A stretch of 64,000 nt of DNA from Apodemus sylvaticus (Eukaryota; Chordata; Mammalia; Rodentia; Muridae). A program made the translations under genes and the position numbers. Every line of letters begins with the position of its first letter. The stretch's first letter is position 1. The notes under the pieces are model-generated. The model did not search any database. It was given only the letters and a program-made list of their open reading frames with translations, and was not told the origin of the DNA. This document shows positions 1 to 10,620 of the stretch, piece by piece. The stretch covers positions 81,967,481 through 82,031,480 of the forward strand of contig NC_067472.1 in assembly GCF_947179515.1 (NCBI RefSeq), given 5' to 3'.

Positions 1-299
1 CCTTATTATAAATTAGAAGGTATCTCATAAAATTATGTTACTTGATGGAAGGTCCTAAAGCCAGAGTTGTTATAGGAAAAAAACTGGTCCCAATGGTCAG
101 AGTCAGATATTGACCTCTAATAAAGCCAGCTGGATACATTAAACTCAAGGGGGGAGACTAAGACCTCTCTTCTGCTGCTGGAAAGTATAGTGGAAAATTG
201 AGACTAAAACAGTCTTTGTCTCATTTTTAGAAGAGATGAATAACATACTTGTGGTGGGAGAGACTGAGCCACACAACTGACTACTCTTTAATAACTTCT
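1..299. other. Single-copy DNA, nothing recognised
   Basis: No repeat family, splice-like exon or long open frame was recognised. Base composition is ordinary for mammalian intergenic DNA. Confidence 0.5.
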
Positions 300-705
300 A
301 CAAGATGGTTTCTGACCTGTCCCACATCATGTCCTAACACTCCCATCCCTCACAGCCTCTCTCAATCATCTGTGTCTGGAACTTAGCCCCTCCTCCTGCC
401 AGGTGCCTTGCCCATGCTAACAGATCCTTGGTATTCCAAATCAGCCTCCCTTTCAATTGCTCAAATCTCGACATAAATGTCACCTTCCTCCAGGGGCCTT
501 CCCAGGCCGAGGTATTTCCTTCTCACAACAGCCTGCATGGTGCCCATTGACTTGGGTTATACAATGGCTCATTTGATCATTGGCCATCTCTCTGTCTTAA
601 CACACCTGTGACAAGAAGAATGTCGGGGTCATTGTTGTCTAGAACAGTCTCCAGCAATGTAGTAACAGATCAATGACTACTATTTGAACGAAGAGTGAGT
701 CTGGG
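300..705 (+). mobile_element. L2 LINE 3' end, ancient
   Basis: The passage at about 470-510 (ATAAATGTCACCTTCCTCC followed by a GGGGCCTTCCC block) matches the well-known conserved part of mammalian L2 3' ends. The later text near 585-700 follows the L2 order with an imperfect last segment. It is strongly diverged, as expected for an element predating the mammalian radiation. Confidence 0.6.
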
Positions 706-1634
706 AATTTTGGAAGTGGTCAGGAAACAAAGCAATGCATGGGGAGCATGACTAGGCGTGGCAGCACACCCAAAACTGCCACAGGAGGAGCTGAAGTAGG
801 AAGATCATGATGAAGGGCAGAATGAGCTGTATCTTGTGGGCATTAATCCTGGAACATTTTTCAACTATTCATCTACGAGATCAGAAAAAGAAGTTCTAAA
901 AATGTCAAATTTGTTCCTTCATAGTTGTCTCCTTTTGTGCTGCACCTGAACTAACCAGACCCATCCTCTTGTTCCTCATATCCTAAGGGGACAGGAGAGA
1001 ACACAGCTTGTAGGTGGTTGAGAGAATTAAGTGAGTTAACGTATCATGTGTTTGGATGTCTGGCACCTAACAAAAACCAGTAAGTAGATATTAGTTAAAT
1101 AGAAATGAAGTATTTTTTATTCTTTCAGGAAACAGGATGTTCTCTGCAGTCCAGATCCTACTTGCTCCAGGAACACCTTTCTACTCATAGATGTGAATGC
1201 TGTTTAAGTCCACTGTCCCCAAAAGGAGATTTGGGGCCAATGTGCTGACCAGACAGCGAAGAAAGACCCTCACCAAGTCTTGGGCAAGATGGGAGGGTAA
1301 CCTCACACTGAGAGGCTGAGAGGAGAGAGGTGAGGCATGGTCTTCTCCAGCCTGGGATGGCTACATGGCACCTAGTGTCTGGGTGTTTGGAAGCCACCAT
1401 GATGAGCTCTTATTTCTCCCCCACAGCATGCTCCTCTTCTTGGTTTCTGGATCATTCAACTGTTCGCTCATCACCACTGCATTAATCTTATACCACAGCC
1501 CCTGAGAGATTTTTTTATCTCATCAGTTCTCTTTAACCCTCACTCCTCATCAAAGAAACAATATCTTCTTTGATCTAAACTCATGGCCTCTGTCTTCATT
1601 TGTGCAACAACTCCACAATTTCCTGTCTTACCCT
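706..1634. other. Mostly single-copy; possible SINE scrap
   Basis: About 750-840 contains GGCGTGGCAGCACACCC followed by a purine-rich stretch, which resembles a decayed B1 or B4 body on the plus strand, too diverged to be sure. The rest shows no recognised repeat. Open frames here are short and lack splice or start context worth naming. Confidence 0.35.
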
Positions 1635-1895
1635 CTGTGTTACTTTTCTCCTCACTATTACAAAATGCCCAATGGAAGCAAATTAAGTGAGGATGGATTC
1701 ATTCTAGATTGCTCATATCCTAGCAGATCAGGATGCAGAGAAAAGGACTGGAAATGAGGAGAACTAACTCACAAAGTCACACCCTTAGTGGCTTGTGTGC
1801 AACAGCTAAACAGTATGTCTTAAGGCCACTAGCTGAGGACCATGTACTCAAATGCATGAGAATGTGATAGATCCATCCAAACCATAACAATCTTC
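1635..1895 (-). mobile_element. Rodent MaLR-type LTR fragment
   Basis: The order ACTATTACAAAATGCCC, a purine-rich extension segment, and the terminal CCAAACCATAACA is that of a rodent MaLR (MT/ORR1 class) LTR read from its 3' end. The copy is diverged and internally shortened. The exact subfamily needs a repeat library. Confidence 0.5.
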
Positions 1896-2034
1896 CCATC
1901 ATCAATGACTTGAAAGGTGAAAAAAGAGCATTTACAGTTCAAAACACTCATCACCTACCTTATCCATGTGTTTAGTGGACTGTGCAGCAAGCCTCAGCTT
2001 GCATCGCATAACTTTTTGGTTGTAACTAGAGAAA

Positions 2035-2112
2035 TTGATGCCTCAGTTTCCCCATCTGCATGAGCTAGAGATAATAATAGTTCCCAACCTAGAGTTCTCA
2101 TAAATCAATATC
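2035..2112 (+). mobile_element. MIR SINE core
   Basis: GCCTCAGTTTCCCCATCTG is the diagnostic MIR core and is followed by the expected GATAATAATAGT segment. Only the core and part of the 3' half remain. Confidence 0.75.
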
Positions 2113-2290
2113 TACACAGCCTTTATCACCTGCTGTTTACAAGGCTCTTGGTTATTATTTCAGATGCATTATCTCATTTAATCTTCATAAATGAAGCTGT
2201 TAAGAATGATTGTTGTTATGATTTTTGTTTTATAAATCAAAATACTCAAATCAAAAAAGTTAAATAACACTCCTAAGTTCATCACATCCA
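2113..2290 (-). mobile_element. MIR SINE, inverted relative to its neighbour
   Basis: Reading plus to minus, the order is the reverse complement of MIR: TTATCTCATTTAATCTTCA, then a T-rich part, then an AAATAACACTCCTAAG segment equivalent to the usual TAAGTAACTTGCCCAAG. It abuts the plus-strand MIR core, so two ancient SINEs lie head to head. Confidence 0.65.
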
Positions 2291-3154
2291 ATTGACCAAT
2301 GGTTAACTGCTGAACCATCCTCTATTCCTATAAATTGGAACCAGTGGATTTCACATTAAAGTCAATCATCATAGGCATTTGGCTTGTCATCTTGGTCTTT
2401 AGACAGTCCCATGGATCAACTCCTGTTCCTTCTTTCCATCTACCTGACATTCTCAGTGGATGCCTGTGCCATCAAGTCCCACAAAACTAAACCCAAAGGG
2501 CAGCTGAGCAGACCTGCTTGGAAGCAAGCTGCAGGTATTCTTAGCCCTGACATTCAGCAAGGAGCAACAAGAACAAAGTCCCTGACTCTCAGTGATCAGT
2601 GTGAATCTTGAGAAACAGATAAACAGCTTAAAATATAACACAGCGAATACTAGTAAGTGTACTGAGGAAAGCTAAAGCAGGGTGGACCACAGCGCCCCTC
2701 AACTTCTCTTAAACCCCTGCTCACTGCCTTAGAGCAGTCATACTTTGTGACCCCACCATCTGACATCAGTAGTCTTTCCAAGTGGCCGAGAAATTTCAGA
2801 GCAGATAGGAGAGTAACACTTAAAAAATCAACTCTGCAGAACAGATGGCTTAGTTATTCCATGCCAATTAAATCAACGGTTCAGCTGTCTGATCCACTGC
2901 TCAGTGATCAAGCTGCAGAGAGCCTCTTGTGCTGGTGCAGATATCTGATTTAATGTAAAAGACGCTAATGGAGACAGCCATGAGGGTCACACTGACAATA
3001 TTGAGATAAAGAAATTATACAATAGCCACACAGGGGGGCAAAAGAGCAAGTGGAAATGGTGGGATGGTGAGTGACAGGGAAACCCAAAAAAAAGCCTTAT
3101 ATAATTAAAATAATTTGTGGGGGGGTGAGCAGTACTAAGGATTCAATCCTCTTA
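2291..3154. other. Single-copy DNA, nothing recognised
   Basis: No repeat was recognised. Open frames on both strands near 2384-2641 overlap each other and look like chance. Confidence 0.45.
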
Positions 3155-3345
3155 GGCACATTTTATTATATTGATGCATGTACGTACTTTGTGCCAGATT
3201 CTGTTAAACACTGCATACTAGGAGGAGGAGCTCCAAAAATACATAAGATGCTATTCTTTCCTAACAGAGGCTCAACAGTCTATAGCTTGAAAGAGACTAA
3301 GAAATAGACAACTATAGTCTAAAGTGCCAGAATAAATGGACAGCA
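3155..3345 (-). mobile_element. L2 LINE 3' end, ancient
   Basis: TTTGTGCCAGATTCTGTTAAACACTG corresponds in part to the common GTGCCAGGCACTG block of the reverse-complement L2 end. It is followed by an ACAGAGGCTCAACAGTC segment in the expected order. Diverged. Confidence 0.5.
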
Positions 3346-4127
3346 CTATGACTCAGGTATAATTCTGCTTCTCCACAATTCTTAATAAGTAATTCAGATG
3401 TAGTAAGATCTACTTGGACTAAGATCAACAAGGCTCTGGCACTATACATGGTATAATTTAGCACCAGAACTTGTGTGCTATGAAATAACAAAGGTAAGAC
3501 AATTGTGATCATCTTAGAGGGGACACAGGGGAAGGCTGCCAGTGTTTGTGCTCATAACATAGAGTCAGCCCTACCTCCTACCTCAGTCATCCAGAGAAGA
3601 AAGAAATCCAAGATAGGACCTGAGAGTTTGAGAGGTAGACCCAGACTGACCTGCAGAATTTTCTCTCCTCTCTGAGATTAATAATAGATAATGTTTGTAG
3701 GCCAAGCACTGAGTAATGAAATGCCCGAGGCTCTTCTGGTGTGGAGGCAGAAGCTTTCTGAAGCATCAATAATCAAGAAAGAGGTAGGGGCCACTCCAAG
3801 GAGACATTTAAGTGAGACATTCTCTTGGTTGTATTCATGGAAAGCATTCTCTTGTCACTTCCGAAGCTCCAGGACAGCATCATTAAAACTGACAGCTTCT
3901 CTAAATGTGAACCTGGTGTGAAAATAGCCAGTAGAGGAACTGACAAATAAAGGGTCCAGAAAAGGCTCCCACAGATGTGGTTCCTTAATGTATTATAAAA
4001 GCGGGACTTCAGGAAGGTGGTGATGGGATGATTTAGTCACTAAGTACAATTTAAGCATAGGGTAGACACTAACTATTTTACCACACTCAAAGATATATAC
4101 TAGATATATCAAAAAACAAAAACAGAA
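3346..4127. other. Single-copy DNA with one small palindrome
   Basis: No repeat family was recognised. A short inverted repeat (GATATAT, five-base centre, ATATATC) sits near 4090-4110 in an AT-rich patch. Confidence 0.45.
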
Positions 4128-4342
4128 ACAGGTTGAGAAGATGGCTCAGTTGATAAAGTGTTTATTGCAGAACATAAAGACCCAAGTTAGGATTCCATCA
4201 CCCACATAAAGGCCGGGTGTAGCAACACAAATACTAGTTTTGGTGAACACATCTTAAGGGTACTAGAGGACTTGCTTGTCTAGCAACCTGCCAAAACTCC
4301 AGGTTCAGTGGGAGAGCCTATTTCAAAAAATTAGGTTGGAAA
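4128..4342 (+). mobile_element. B4-type SINE (ID head, B1-like body)
   Basis: The head GAGAAGATGGCTCAGTTG is the tRNA-like start shared by B2, B4 and ID-type SINEs. It is followed by CACCCACATAAAGGCCGGGTG and a body ending CTCCAGGTTCAGTGGGAGAG, which is the B4 order. Full length is near 215 bases, close to the family norm, with many substitutions. Confidence 0.7.
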
Positions 4343-4394
4343 ATATCTTAGGTATGCTTATATTGCTGTGACAATATGTACCATGATCAATGCT

Positions 4395-4992
4395 ACTTTT
4401 TTTCTGTTGGTTCCTAGATATTTTATTATTACTTTTATGTTTTGCAGTCCAGCCATTGCTCCCTCCCAGTATGCCTTCCCACAGTTCCTCAGTCCATTCC
4501 TCCTCCCACTTGTCTTTAAGAGGATGTCCCTTCCCACCAGGCCTCCCTACTCTCTGGGACCTCAAGTCTCTTGAGGGTTAGGCACATCTTCTCCCACTGA
4601 GAACTGACAAGGCAGTCCACTTCTGTATATGTGTCAGGAAACTTCAATCAGCTCATGTATGCTGCCTGGTTAGTGGCTCTGTGTCTGAGGAATCTCAGGA
4701 GTCAGGGTTTGTTGAGATTACTGGTCTTCCTATGGGGACACCCTCCTCAGCATCTTCCAGGCTTTCCCTAAGTCAACCAAAAGGGTCCCCTATTTCAGCC
4801 CAAAAGGTTGAGTATAAATACCTGCTTCTGTCTCAGTCAGCTGCTTGATTGGCCTCTTGGAGGGCAGCCATGCTAAGCTCTTATCTGTAAGCACACCATA
4901 GCATCAGTAATAGTGTCAAACCTTGGAGCCCCCCCTTGAGATGGTCCTAAGTTGTCCCAGTCACTGGACCATCTTTCCCTCAGTCTCTTCTC
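4395..4992 (-). mobile_element. L1 3'-untranslated segment
   Basis: On the minus strand this reads like an older murine L1 3' end, running from a segment that includes GGTCCAGTGACTGGGACAAC down to an A-rich tail with AATAAAATATCT near 4395-4440. It begins exactly where plus-strand ORF2 sequence begins at about 4993, so the two may be one 5'-inverted insertion or two separate insertions. Confidence 0.55.
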
Positions 4993-5501
4993 CAAAATAT
5001 ATAAAGAACTCAAGAAGCTAACCTCCAAAAAACCAAAGAACCCAATCAAAAAATGGGATATAAACCTAAACAGAGGATTCACAACAGAGTAATCTTGAAT
5101 GGCCAAGAAGCACTTAAAGAAATGTTCAGTCTTTAGTCATCAGGGAAATGCAAATTGAAACAGCCCTGAGATTCCACCTTAAACCAATCAGAATGGGTAA
5201 GATCAAAAACTCAAATGGCAGCACATGTTGGTGAGGATGTGGAGAAAGAGGAACACTCTTCCATTTCTTGTGGGATTGCAATGTAGTACAATTGGTAATC
5301 AATCTGGAGGTTCCTCAGATAATTGGAAATAGATCTACCTGAAGACCCAACTATACCACTCTTGAGCATATAGTCGAAAGATGCCCACCATACCTCAGGG
5401 ACATGTGCTCCACTATGTTCATAGTGGCCTTATCTGTGATATCCAGAAGCTGTAAACAACCCAGATGTCCCACAACAGATGAATTGATACAGAAAATGTG
5501 G
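4993..5501 (+). mobile_element. Old L1: ORF2 C-terminal region, part 1
   Basis: AATATATAAAGAACTCAAGAAG starts a recognisable run of L1 ORF2 C-terminal sequence, which continues through TTCATAGTGGCCTTATCTG to the point of interruption. The reading frame is broken by many stops. The element resumes at 6088 after a nested L1. Confidence 0.8.
5491..5501 (+). repeat. Target-site duplication, left copy
   Basis: AGAAAATGTGG is repeated exactly at 6077-6087, directly after the tail of the nested L1. The host sequence reads across the two copies once the insert is removed. Confidence 0.85.
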
Positions 5502-6076
5502 TTCACTCCTGGGCATATACCCAGAGGATTCCCCAGCATGTAATAAGGATACATGCTCCACTATGTTCATAACAGCCCTATTTATAATAGCCAGAAGCTG
5601 GAAAGAACCCAGGTATCCCTCAACAGAAGAATGGATGCAAAAAATGTGGTATATATACACAATGGAGTACTATTCAGCCATTAGAAACATTGAATTCATG
5701 AAATTCTTAGGAAAATGGATGGAGCTGGAGAATATCATACTAAGTGAGGTAACCCAGTCTCAAATGATCAATCATAGTATGCACTCACTAATAAGTGGAT
5801 ATTAACCTAGAAAACTGGAATACCCAAAACATAGTCCACACATCAAATGAGGTACAACAAGGGGAGGAGTGGCCCCTTGTTCTGGAATGACTAAGTGTAG
5901 CAGTATAGGGCAAAACCAGAACAGGGAAGTGGGAAGGGGTGGATGGGAGAACAGGGGGAGGGAAGGGGGCTTATGGGACTTTCGGGGGGGGGGGTCAGAA
6001 AAGGGGAAATCATTTGAAATGTAAATAAAAATATATCGAATAAAAATAAATGAATTAATTAATTAATTAATAAAAA
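5502..6076 (+). mobile_element. Nested younger L1, 5'-truncated
   Basis: It begins in ORF2 (CTGGGCATATACCCAGAGG), keeps one open frame of 80 codons at 5563-5805 containing the L1 C-terminal motif WYIYTMEYYSA, then has a G-rich 3' UTR (about 5930-5990) and a tail with AATAAA-like signals ending about 6076. It is less diverged than the host L1. The 11-bp flanking duplications fix both ends. Confidence 0.88.
5563..5805 (+). pseudogene. L1 ORF2 C-terminal fragment
   Basis: Eighty codons, open to a natural stop. The frame matches the extreme C-terminus of L1 ORF2 (endonuclease and reverse-transcriptase protein), including WYIYTMEYYSAI and EVTQSQ. All catalytic domains lie upstream and are absent from this truncated copy, so it cannot encode an active enzyme. 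Confidence 0.8.
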
Positions 6077-6087
6077 AGAAAATGTGG
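6077..6087 (+). repeat. Target-site duplication, right copy
   Basis: Exact copy of the 11 bases at 5491-5501. Confidence 0.85.
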
Positions 6088-6283
6088 CTCATTTACACAA
6101 TGGAATACTACTCAGCTAATAAGAATGAAGACACCATGGATTTTGCAGGCAAATGAATGGCACTAGAAAATATCATCCTGAGTGAGGTAACTCAGACTCA
6201 AAAGAACATGAATAGTATATACTTACTAATAAGTGGATATTATCCAAAAATGTACAGAATACCTAGGATACAATCTACAGAAC
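6088..6283 (+). mobile_element. Old L1: ORF2 end and start of 3' UTR, part 2
   Basis: CTCATTTACACAATGGAATAC resumes the host L1 exactly where part 1 stopped. It runs through ACTAATAAGTGGATATTA into the first bases of a 3' UTR. At about 6283 it changes abruptly into L1 ORF1 sequence. Confidence 0.8.
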
Positions 6284-7131
6284 ATGGGTCAAAAGGTAGA
6301 ACCCCTTAAAGAGGAAATACAAAAATCCCATAGGGAATTATGAGAGAACACAGCTCAACGTGTAGAAGCCATTAAAGAGGACAAAAATCCCTAAAAGAAA
6401 CACAGGAGAACATGGATCAACAGGTAGAAGCCCTTAAAAAGGAAACACAAAAATTCCTTAAAGAATTTCAGGAAAAAAGAAACAAGAAACTGAGCATAAC
6501 TATCCAACATCTAAAAATGGAAGTAGAAACAACAAAGAAATTGCAAAGTGAGACATCTCTGGAGATAGAAAACCTTAGAAAGAATTCAGGAGTCATAAAT
6601 GCAAGCATCAACAACAGAATGCAAGAGATAGAAGAAAGAATCTTGGATGCTAAAGATTCCATAGAAAACATTGACTCAACAGTCAAAGAAAATGCAAAAA
6701 GCTTGTAACCTAAAACATCCAGGAAATCCAGGACACAATGAGAAGACCAAATCTAAGGATTATAGGTATAGAAGAAAGTAAGGATTTACAACTTAAAGGC
6801 CCAATAAATATCTTCAACAAAATTATAGAAGAAAACTTCCCTAACCTAAAGAAAGAGATGCCCATGAACATACAAGAAGCCTACAGAACTCCAAACAGAC
6901 TGGACCAGAGCAGAAATAACTCCTGTCACATAATAATCAAAACACCAAATGCACTAAACAAAGAATATTAAAAGCAGTAAGAGAGAAAGGTCAAGTAACA
7001 TATAAAGGCAGACCTATCATAATTACACCAGACTTCTCACCAGAGACTATAAAAGCCAGGAGCTTGGGCAGATGTCATACAGACCCTAAGAGAACATAAA
7101 TGTCATCCCAGACTATTATTTTCAACAAAAC
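6284..7131 (+). pseudogene. L1 ORF1 remnant
   Basis: ORF1p is the RNA-binding, coiled-coil trimer protein of L1. Three imperfect units starting at 6289, 6354 and 6417 (spacing 65 and 63) are the length-variable coiled-coil repeats. A 98-codon open stretch at 6412-6708 is lysine- and glutamate-rich with heptad character. A second open stretch at 6738-6971 carries the RNA-recognition-like part (MRRPNLRIIGIEES). The frame is broken by a stop after about 6707 and another near 6970, and the C-terminal end is lost at the junction with ORF2. Not functional. Confidence 0.8.
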
Positions 7132-9345
7132 TTGTGGAAAAATACTGAACAGAAAATCCTGGCCAAACAAATCCAAGAATGCTTCAAAACTATAATTCAC
7201 CACGATCAGGTAGGCTTCATCCCAGGGATGCAGGGATGGTTCAATATACAGAAATCAGTCAATGTAATCTACTACATAAACAAACTAAAGGGAAAAAAAA
7301 CACATGGTCATTTCATTAGATGCTGGAAAGACTTTTGACAAAATTCGGCATCCCTTCTTGATAAAAGTCTTGGAGAGATCAGAAATCCAAGGCCCATACC
7401 TAAACATAGTGAAAGCAATATACTGCAAACCAATAGCCAACATCAAGTTAAACAGAGAGAAATTTGAAGCAAACCCACTAAAATTGGGGACCAGACAAGG
7501 CTGCCCACTTTCTTTCTATCTATTCAATATAGTACTTGAAGTCCTAGCCAGAGCAATCAGGCAACAAAAGGAGGTCAAAGGTATACAAACTGGAAAAGAA
7601 GAAGTCAAAATATCACTATTTGCAGATGATATGATAGTATACTTAAGCGACCCCAAGAATTCCACTAGAGAACTCCTAAAGCTGATAAACAGCTTCAGCA
7701 AAATGGATGGATATAAAATTAACTCAAGAAAATCAGTAGCCTTCCTCTACTAAAAGGATAAACAAGATGAGAAAGAAATCAGGGAAATGACAGCCTTCAA
7801 AATAGTCCCAAATAATATTTCATACCTAGGTGTGACCCTAACGAAGCAAGTTAAAGATCTGTATGACAAGAACTTCAAGCCTCTGAAAAAAGAAATTGAA
7901 GGTCTCAGAAGATAAAAAGATCTCCCATGTTCATGGATTGGCAGGATCAATATAGTAAAAATGGCCATCTTGCCAAAACAATCTCCAGATTCAATGCAAT
8001 GCCTATCAAAATCCCAAATCAATTCTTCATAGATCTAGAAAGAGCAATTCTCAAATTCATCTGAAATAACAAAAAACCCAGGATGGCAAAAACTATTCTC
8101 CACAACAAAAGATCTTCTTGGGGAACTCACCATCCCTGACCTCATGCTCTACAACAGAGCAATAGTGATTAAAAAAAAAAAAAGTTTGGTAATGGTATGC
8201 AGACAGACAGAAAGATCAATGGAGTAGAATTGAAGACCCAGGAAAGAACCCACACACATATGGTCACTATATTTGACAAAGGAGCTAAAAACATCAGTGG
8301 AAAAAAGACAACATTTTTAACAAATGGTGCTGGATCAACTGGAGGTCAGCATGCAGAAAAATGCAAATCAACCCATTCTTATCTCCTCTTAAAAAGCTCA
8401 AGTACAAGTGGATCAAGGATCTACACATAAAATCAGACACACTGAAGCTTATAGAGGAGAAAGTGGGGATGAATCTTGAACACATGGGCACAGGGGAAAA
8501 GTTCCTGAACAGAACACCAATGGCTTATGCTCTAAGAACAAGAATAGACAAGTGGGACCTCATAAAACTGCAAAGCTTCTGTAAGGGAAAGGACACTGTC
8601 AATAGGACAAAATGGCAACCAACAAATTGGAAAAAGATCTTTACTACTCCTACATCTGATAGAGGCCTAATATCCAATGTATACAAAGAACTCAAGAAGT
8701 TAGTCTCCAGAGAGTTAAATAACCCTATTTGAAAAATGGGGTATAGAGCTAAACAGGAAATTCTCAACTGAGGAAACTCAAATGGCTCTAAAGAACCTAA
8801 AGAAATGTTCAGCATCCTTAGTTATCAGGGAAATGCAAATCAAAACACCACTGACATTCTGCCTCACACCATTCAGAATGGCTAAGATGAAAAGCTCAGG
8901 GGATAGCAGATGCTGGAGAGGATATGGGGAAAATTCAATCCCACTTCTCCATTGTTGGTGGGATTGAAAGCTGGTAAAACCACTCTGGAAATCAGTTTGG
9001 TGATTCCTCAGAAAATTAGACATAGTTCTACCTGAGGACCCAGCTGTACCACTCCTGGGCATATATCCAGAAGATGCTCCTCTATGTAATAAGGACACAT
9101 GCTCCACTATGTTCGTAGCTGCCTTTTTTATAATAGCCAGAAGCTCGAAAGAACCCAGATGTCCTTCAACAGAGGAATGGATACAGAAACTGTGGTATAT
9201 ATACACAATGGAGTACTATTCATCTATTAAAAACAATGAATTCATGAAATTCTTAGGCAAATGAATGGAACTAGAAAGTGTCATCCTGAGCAAGGTAACC
9301 CAATGACAAAAGAATGCACATGGTATGCACTCACTGACAAATGGA
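7132..9345 (+). pseudogene. L1 ORF2 remnant (RT domain to C-terminus)
   Basis: ORF2p normally supplies endonuclease and reverse transcriptase for retrotransposition. Here the endonuclease is absent. The start matches the region before the RT palm (QKILAKQIQECF, then HHDQVGFIPGMQGWF). A frame change falls at an A-run near 7290-7300. The longest intact frame, 7304-7753, holds DAGKTFDKIRHPF, GTRQGCPLS and the catalytic FADD motif, then stops. Beyond 7753 several stops and frame shifts interrupt the thumb and C-terminal parts, including a long A-run near 8170. The end at about 9200-9345 again shows the YIYTMEYY motif. Not functional. Confidence 0.85.
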
Positions 9346-10085
9346 TGCTAACCCAAAATAAACAAGTTACAATTCACCCAGCGCAGGAAGCTCAAGAAGG
9401 AGGACTTAAGTGAGCGTGCTTTGGTTCTTCTGAGAAAGGGAACAAAATACTCAACAGTAGCAATAAAGGAGACAAAGTGTGGAGCAGAAACTGAAGTAAA
9501 GGCAACCCAGAGATTGCCCTACATGGGGATTCATCCTACAAAGAGTCACCAAACCCCGACACTACTATGGACGACAAGAAGTGCATACCAAAAGGAGCAT
9601 GTCATGGTTGTCTCCAGAGGGACCCTGCCAGAACCTTACAAATACAAAAGCAGATGCTAGCAGCCAAACAATAGTCTGGGTGTGGTTTCCCCAATGGAGG
9701 AGCTGAAGGGTGGTCTGGAGGAACTGAAGGGGTTTACAGCCTCATGGTAAGAATAATGATTTTGGTCACCCAGATGCCCCAGCACTCCCAGGGACTAAAC
9801 CATCAACCAAGGGGTACACATGGTTCTAGCCAAAAATGTGACAGAGGAATGCCTTGTTGGGCATCAGTGGGAGGAGTGGTCCTTGGTCAGGTGAAAACTC
9901 AATAGATGCCCCAACAAAGGAAAATCGAGGGGAAGGAGGTGGGAGTGGGTCAGGTAGAGGGGCATATACGTGCAGGCAGAGGTGGGAGAAGGGGTTGTGG
10001 GTCTTTGGGGATGGGGAAAATTGGGAAAGGCTTTACCATTGGTAATGTAAATGAAAATGATATTCAATAAATAAAAAATTAAAGA
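9346..10085 (+). mobile_element. L1 3' UTR and tail of the same element
   Basis: Contains the typical order of a murine L1 3' UTR: AGAAAGGGAACAAAATACTC, CCCTACATGGGGATTCATCC, GGGCATCAGTGGGAGGAG, a G-rich stretch at about 9935-10030, and the end GGTAATGTAAATGAAAATG with AATAAA. Confidence 0.8.
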
Positions 10086-10344
10086 AAAGAATTATAAACA
10101 TCAAAAAATGTAAATGTCCTTGAGGTTTTCTCCAGTAGGGTAACAGAGTTAAGGTAAACATGAGCTCAAAGCAAACAGAATATTACCTGGGTGTTGAGCA
10201 CCAGTGCCAGAAGATCAAGCTGGTGGGGAATTCCTAGAAGACAATCCAATGATACATTGAATTACCTTTATAGACAACTACATAAACTCCTTTCAAGAAA
10301 TCTAGGTAAGTATCTAGAAAAATACATGTGCAAAAAGCTGTCTG
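10086..10344. other. Unassigned DNA
   Basis: No repeat recognised. The first part is A-rich and may include decayed tail of the L1. Confidence 0.4.
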
Positions 10345-10607
10345 TATATCACAGACTGCATGTGTGTGCCCCACCTCAAATTCTCAAATTGAAATTAGTT
10401 CTTAATGAGATAGTATTTGGGGGAAAAATTTAGTCAGGGTGGTAGATCTACTAAGAATAGTTCTACCACTTTGCAAAATGAGATACCTAGTCCAACTTAT
10501 TTGAGTAACATAAAGCTGCAAAGAAAGTCCACTGCTTCAGGAAGCGGGCTCTCAGCTGAACCCAACCATGATGCTATCCCAAGCTCACACCATCCATAAG
10601 CAGGACA
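10345..10607 (+). mobile_element. MLT1-like MaLR LTR, part 1
   Basis: GTGTGTGCCCCACCTCAAATT resembles the start of mammalian MLT1/MST LTRs, and GGAAGCGGGCTCTCAGCTGAA matches a later conserved block in the right order. The element is split by a SINE unit and resumes at 10906. Confidence 0.55.
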
Positions 10608-10620
10608 TGAGATAATTGTT
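10608..10620 (+). repeat. Target-site duplication, left copy
   Basis: TGAGATAATTGTT, repeated exactly at 10893-10905. Removing the intervening 272 bases restores a continuous LTR. Confidence 0.85.

Larger units (their letters stand above)
6284..10085 (+). mobile_element. L1 with internal deletion (ORF1 joined to ORF2)
   Basis: A 3.8-kb L1 copy with the order ORF1 (from the coiled-coil repeats), the reverse-transcriptase part of ORF2, the ORF2 C-terminus, a 3' UTR of about 730 bases, and an A-rich end with AATAAATAAAAAATT. The end of ORF1, the short inter-ORF gap and the whole endonuclease part of ORF2 are missing at a single junction near 7131. No convincing flanking duplication was found. 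Confidence 0.82.

Noticed and set aside
2384..2641. Opposed short frames near 2.5 kb as a small gene
   Set aside because: No Kozak-quality start, no splice context, and both strands are open over the same bases.
4323..4581. Three overlapping frames on both strands
   Set aside because: They lie in a SINE end and a pyrimidine-rich L1 3' UTR.
7304..7753. A 149-codon frame with reverse-transcriptase motifs as a functional gene
   Set aside because: It is the RT part of a dead L1: no endonuclease, a frame change upstream and stops downstream.
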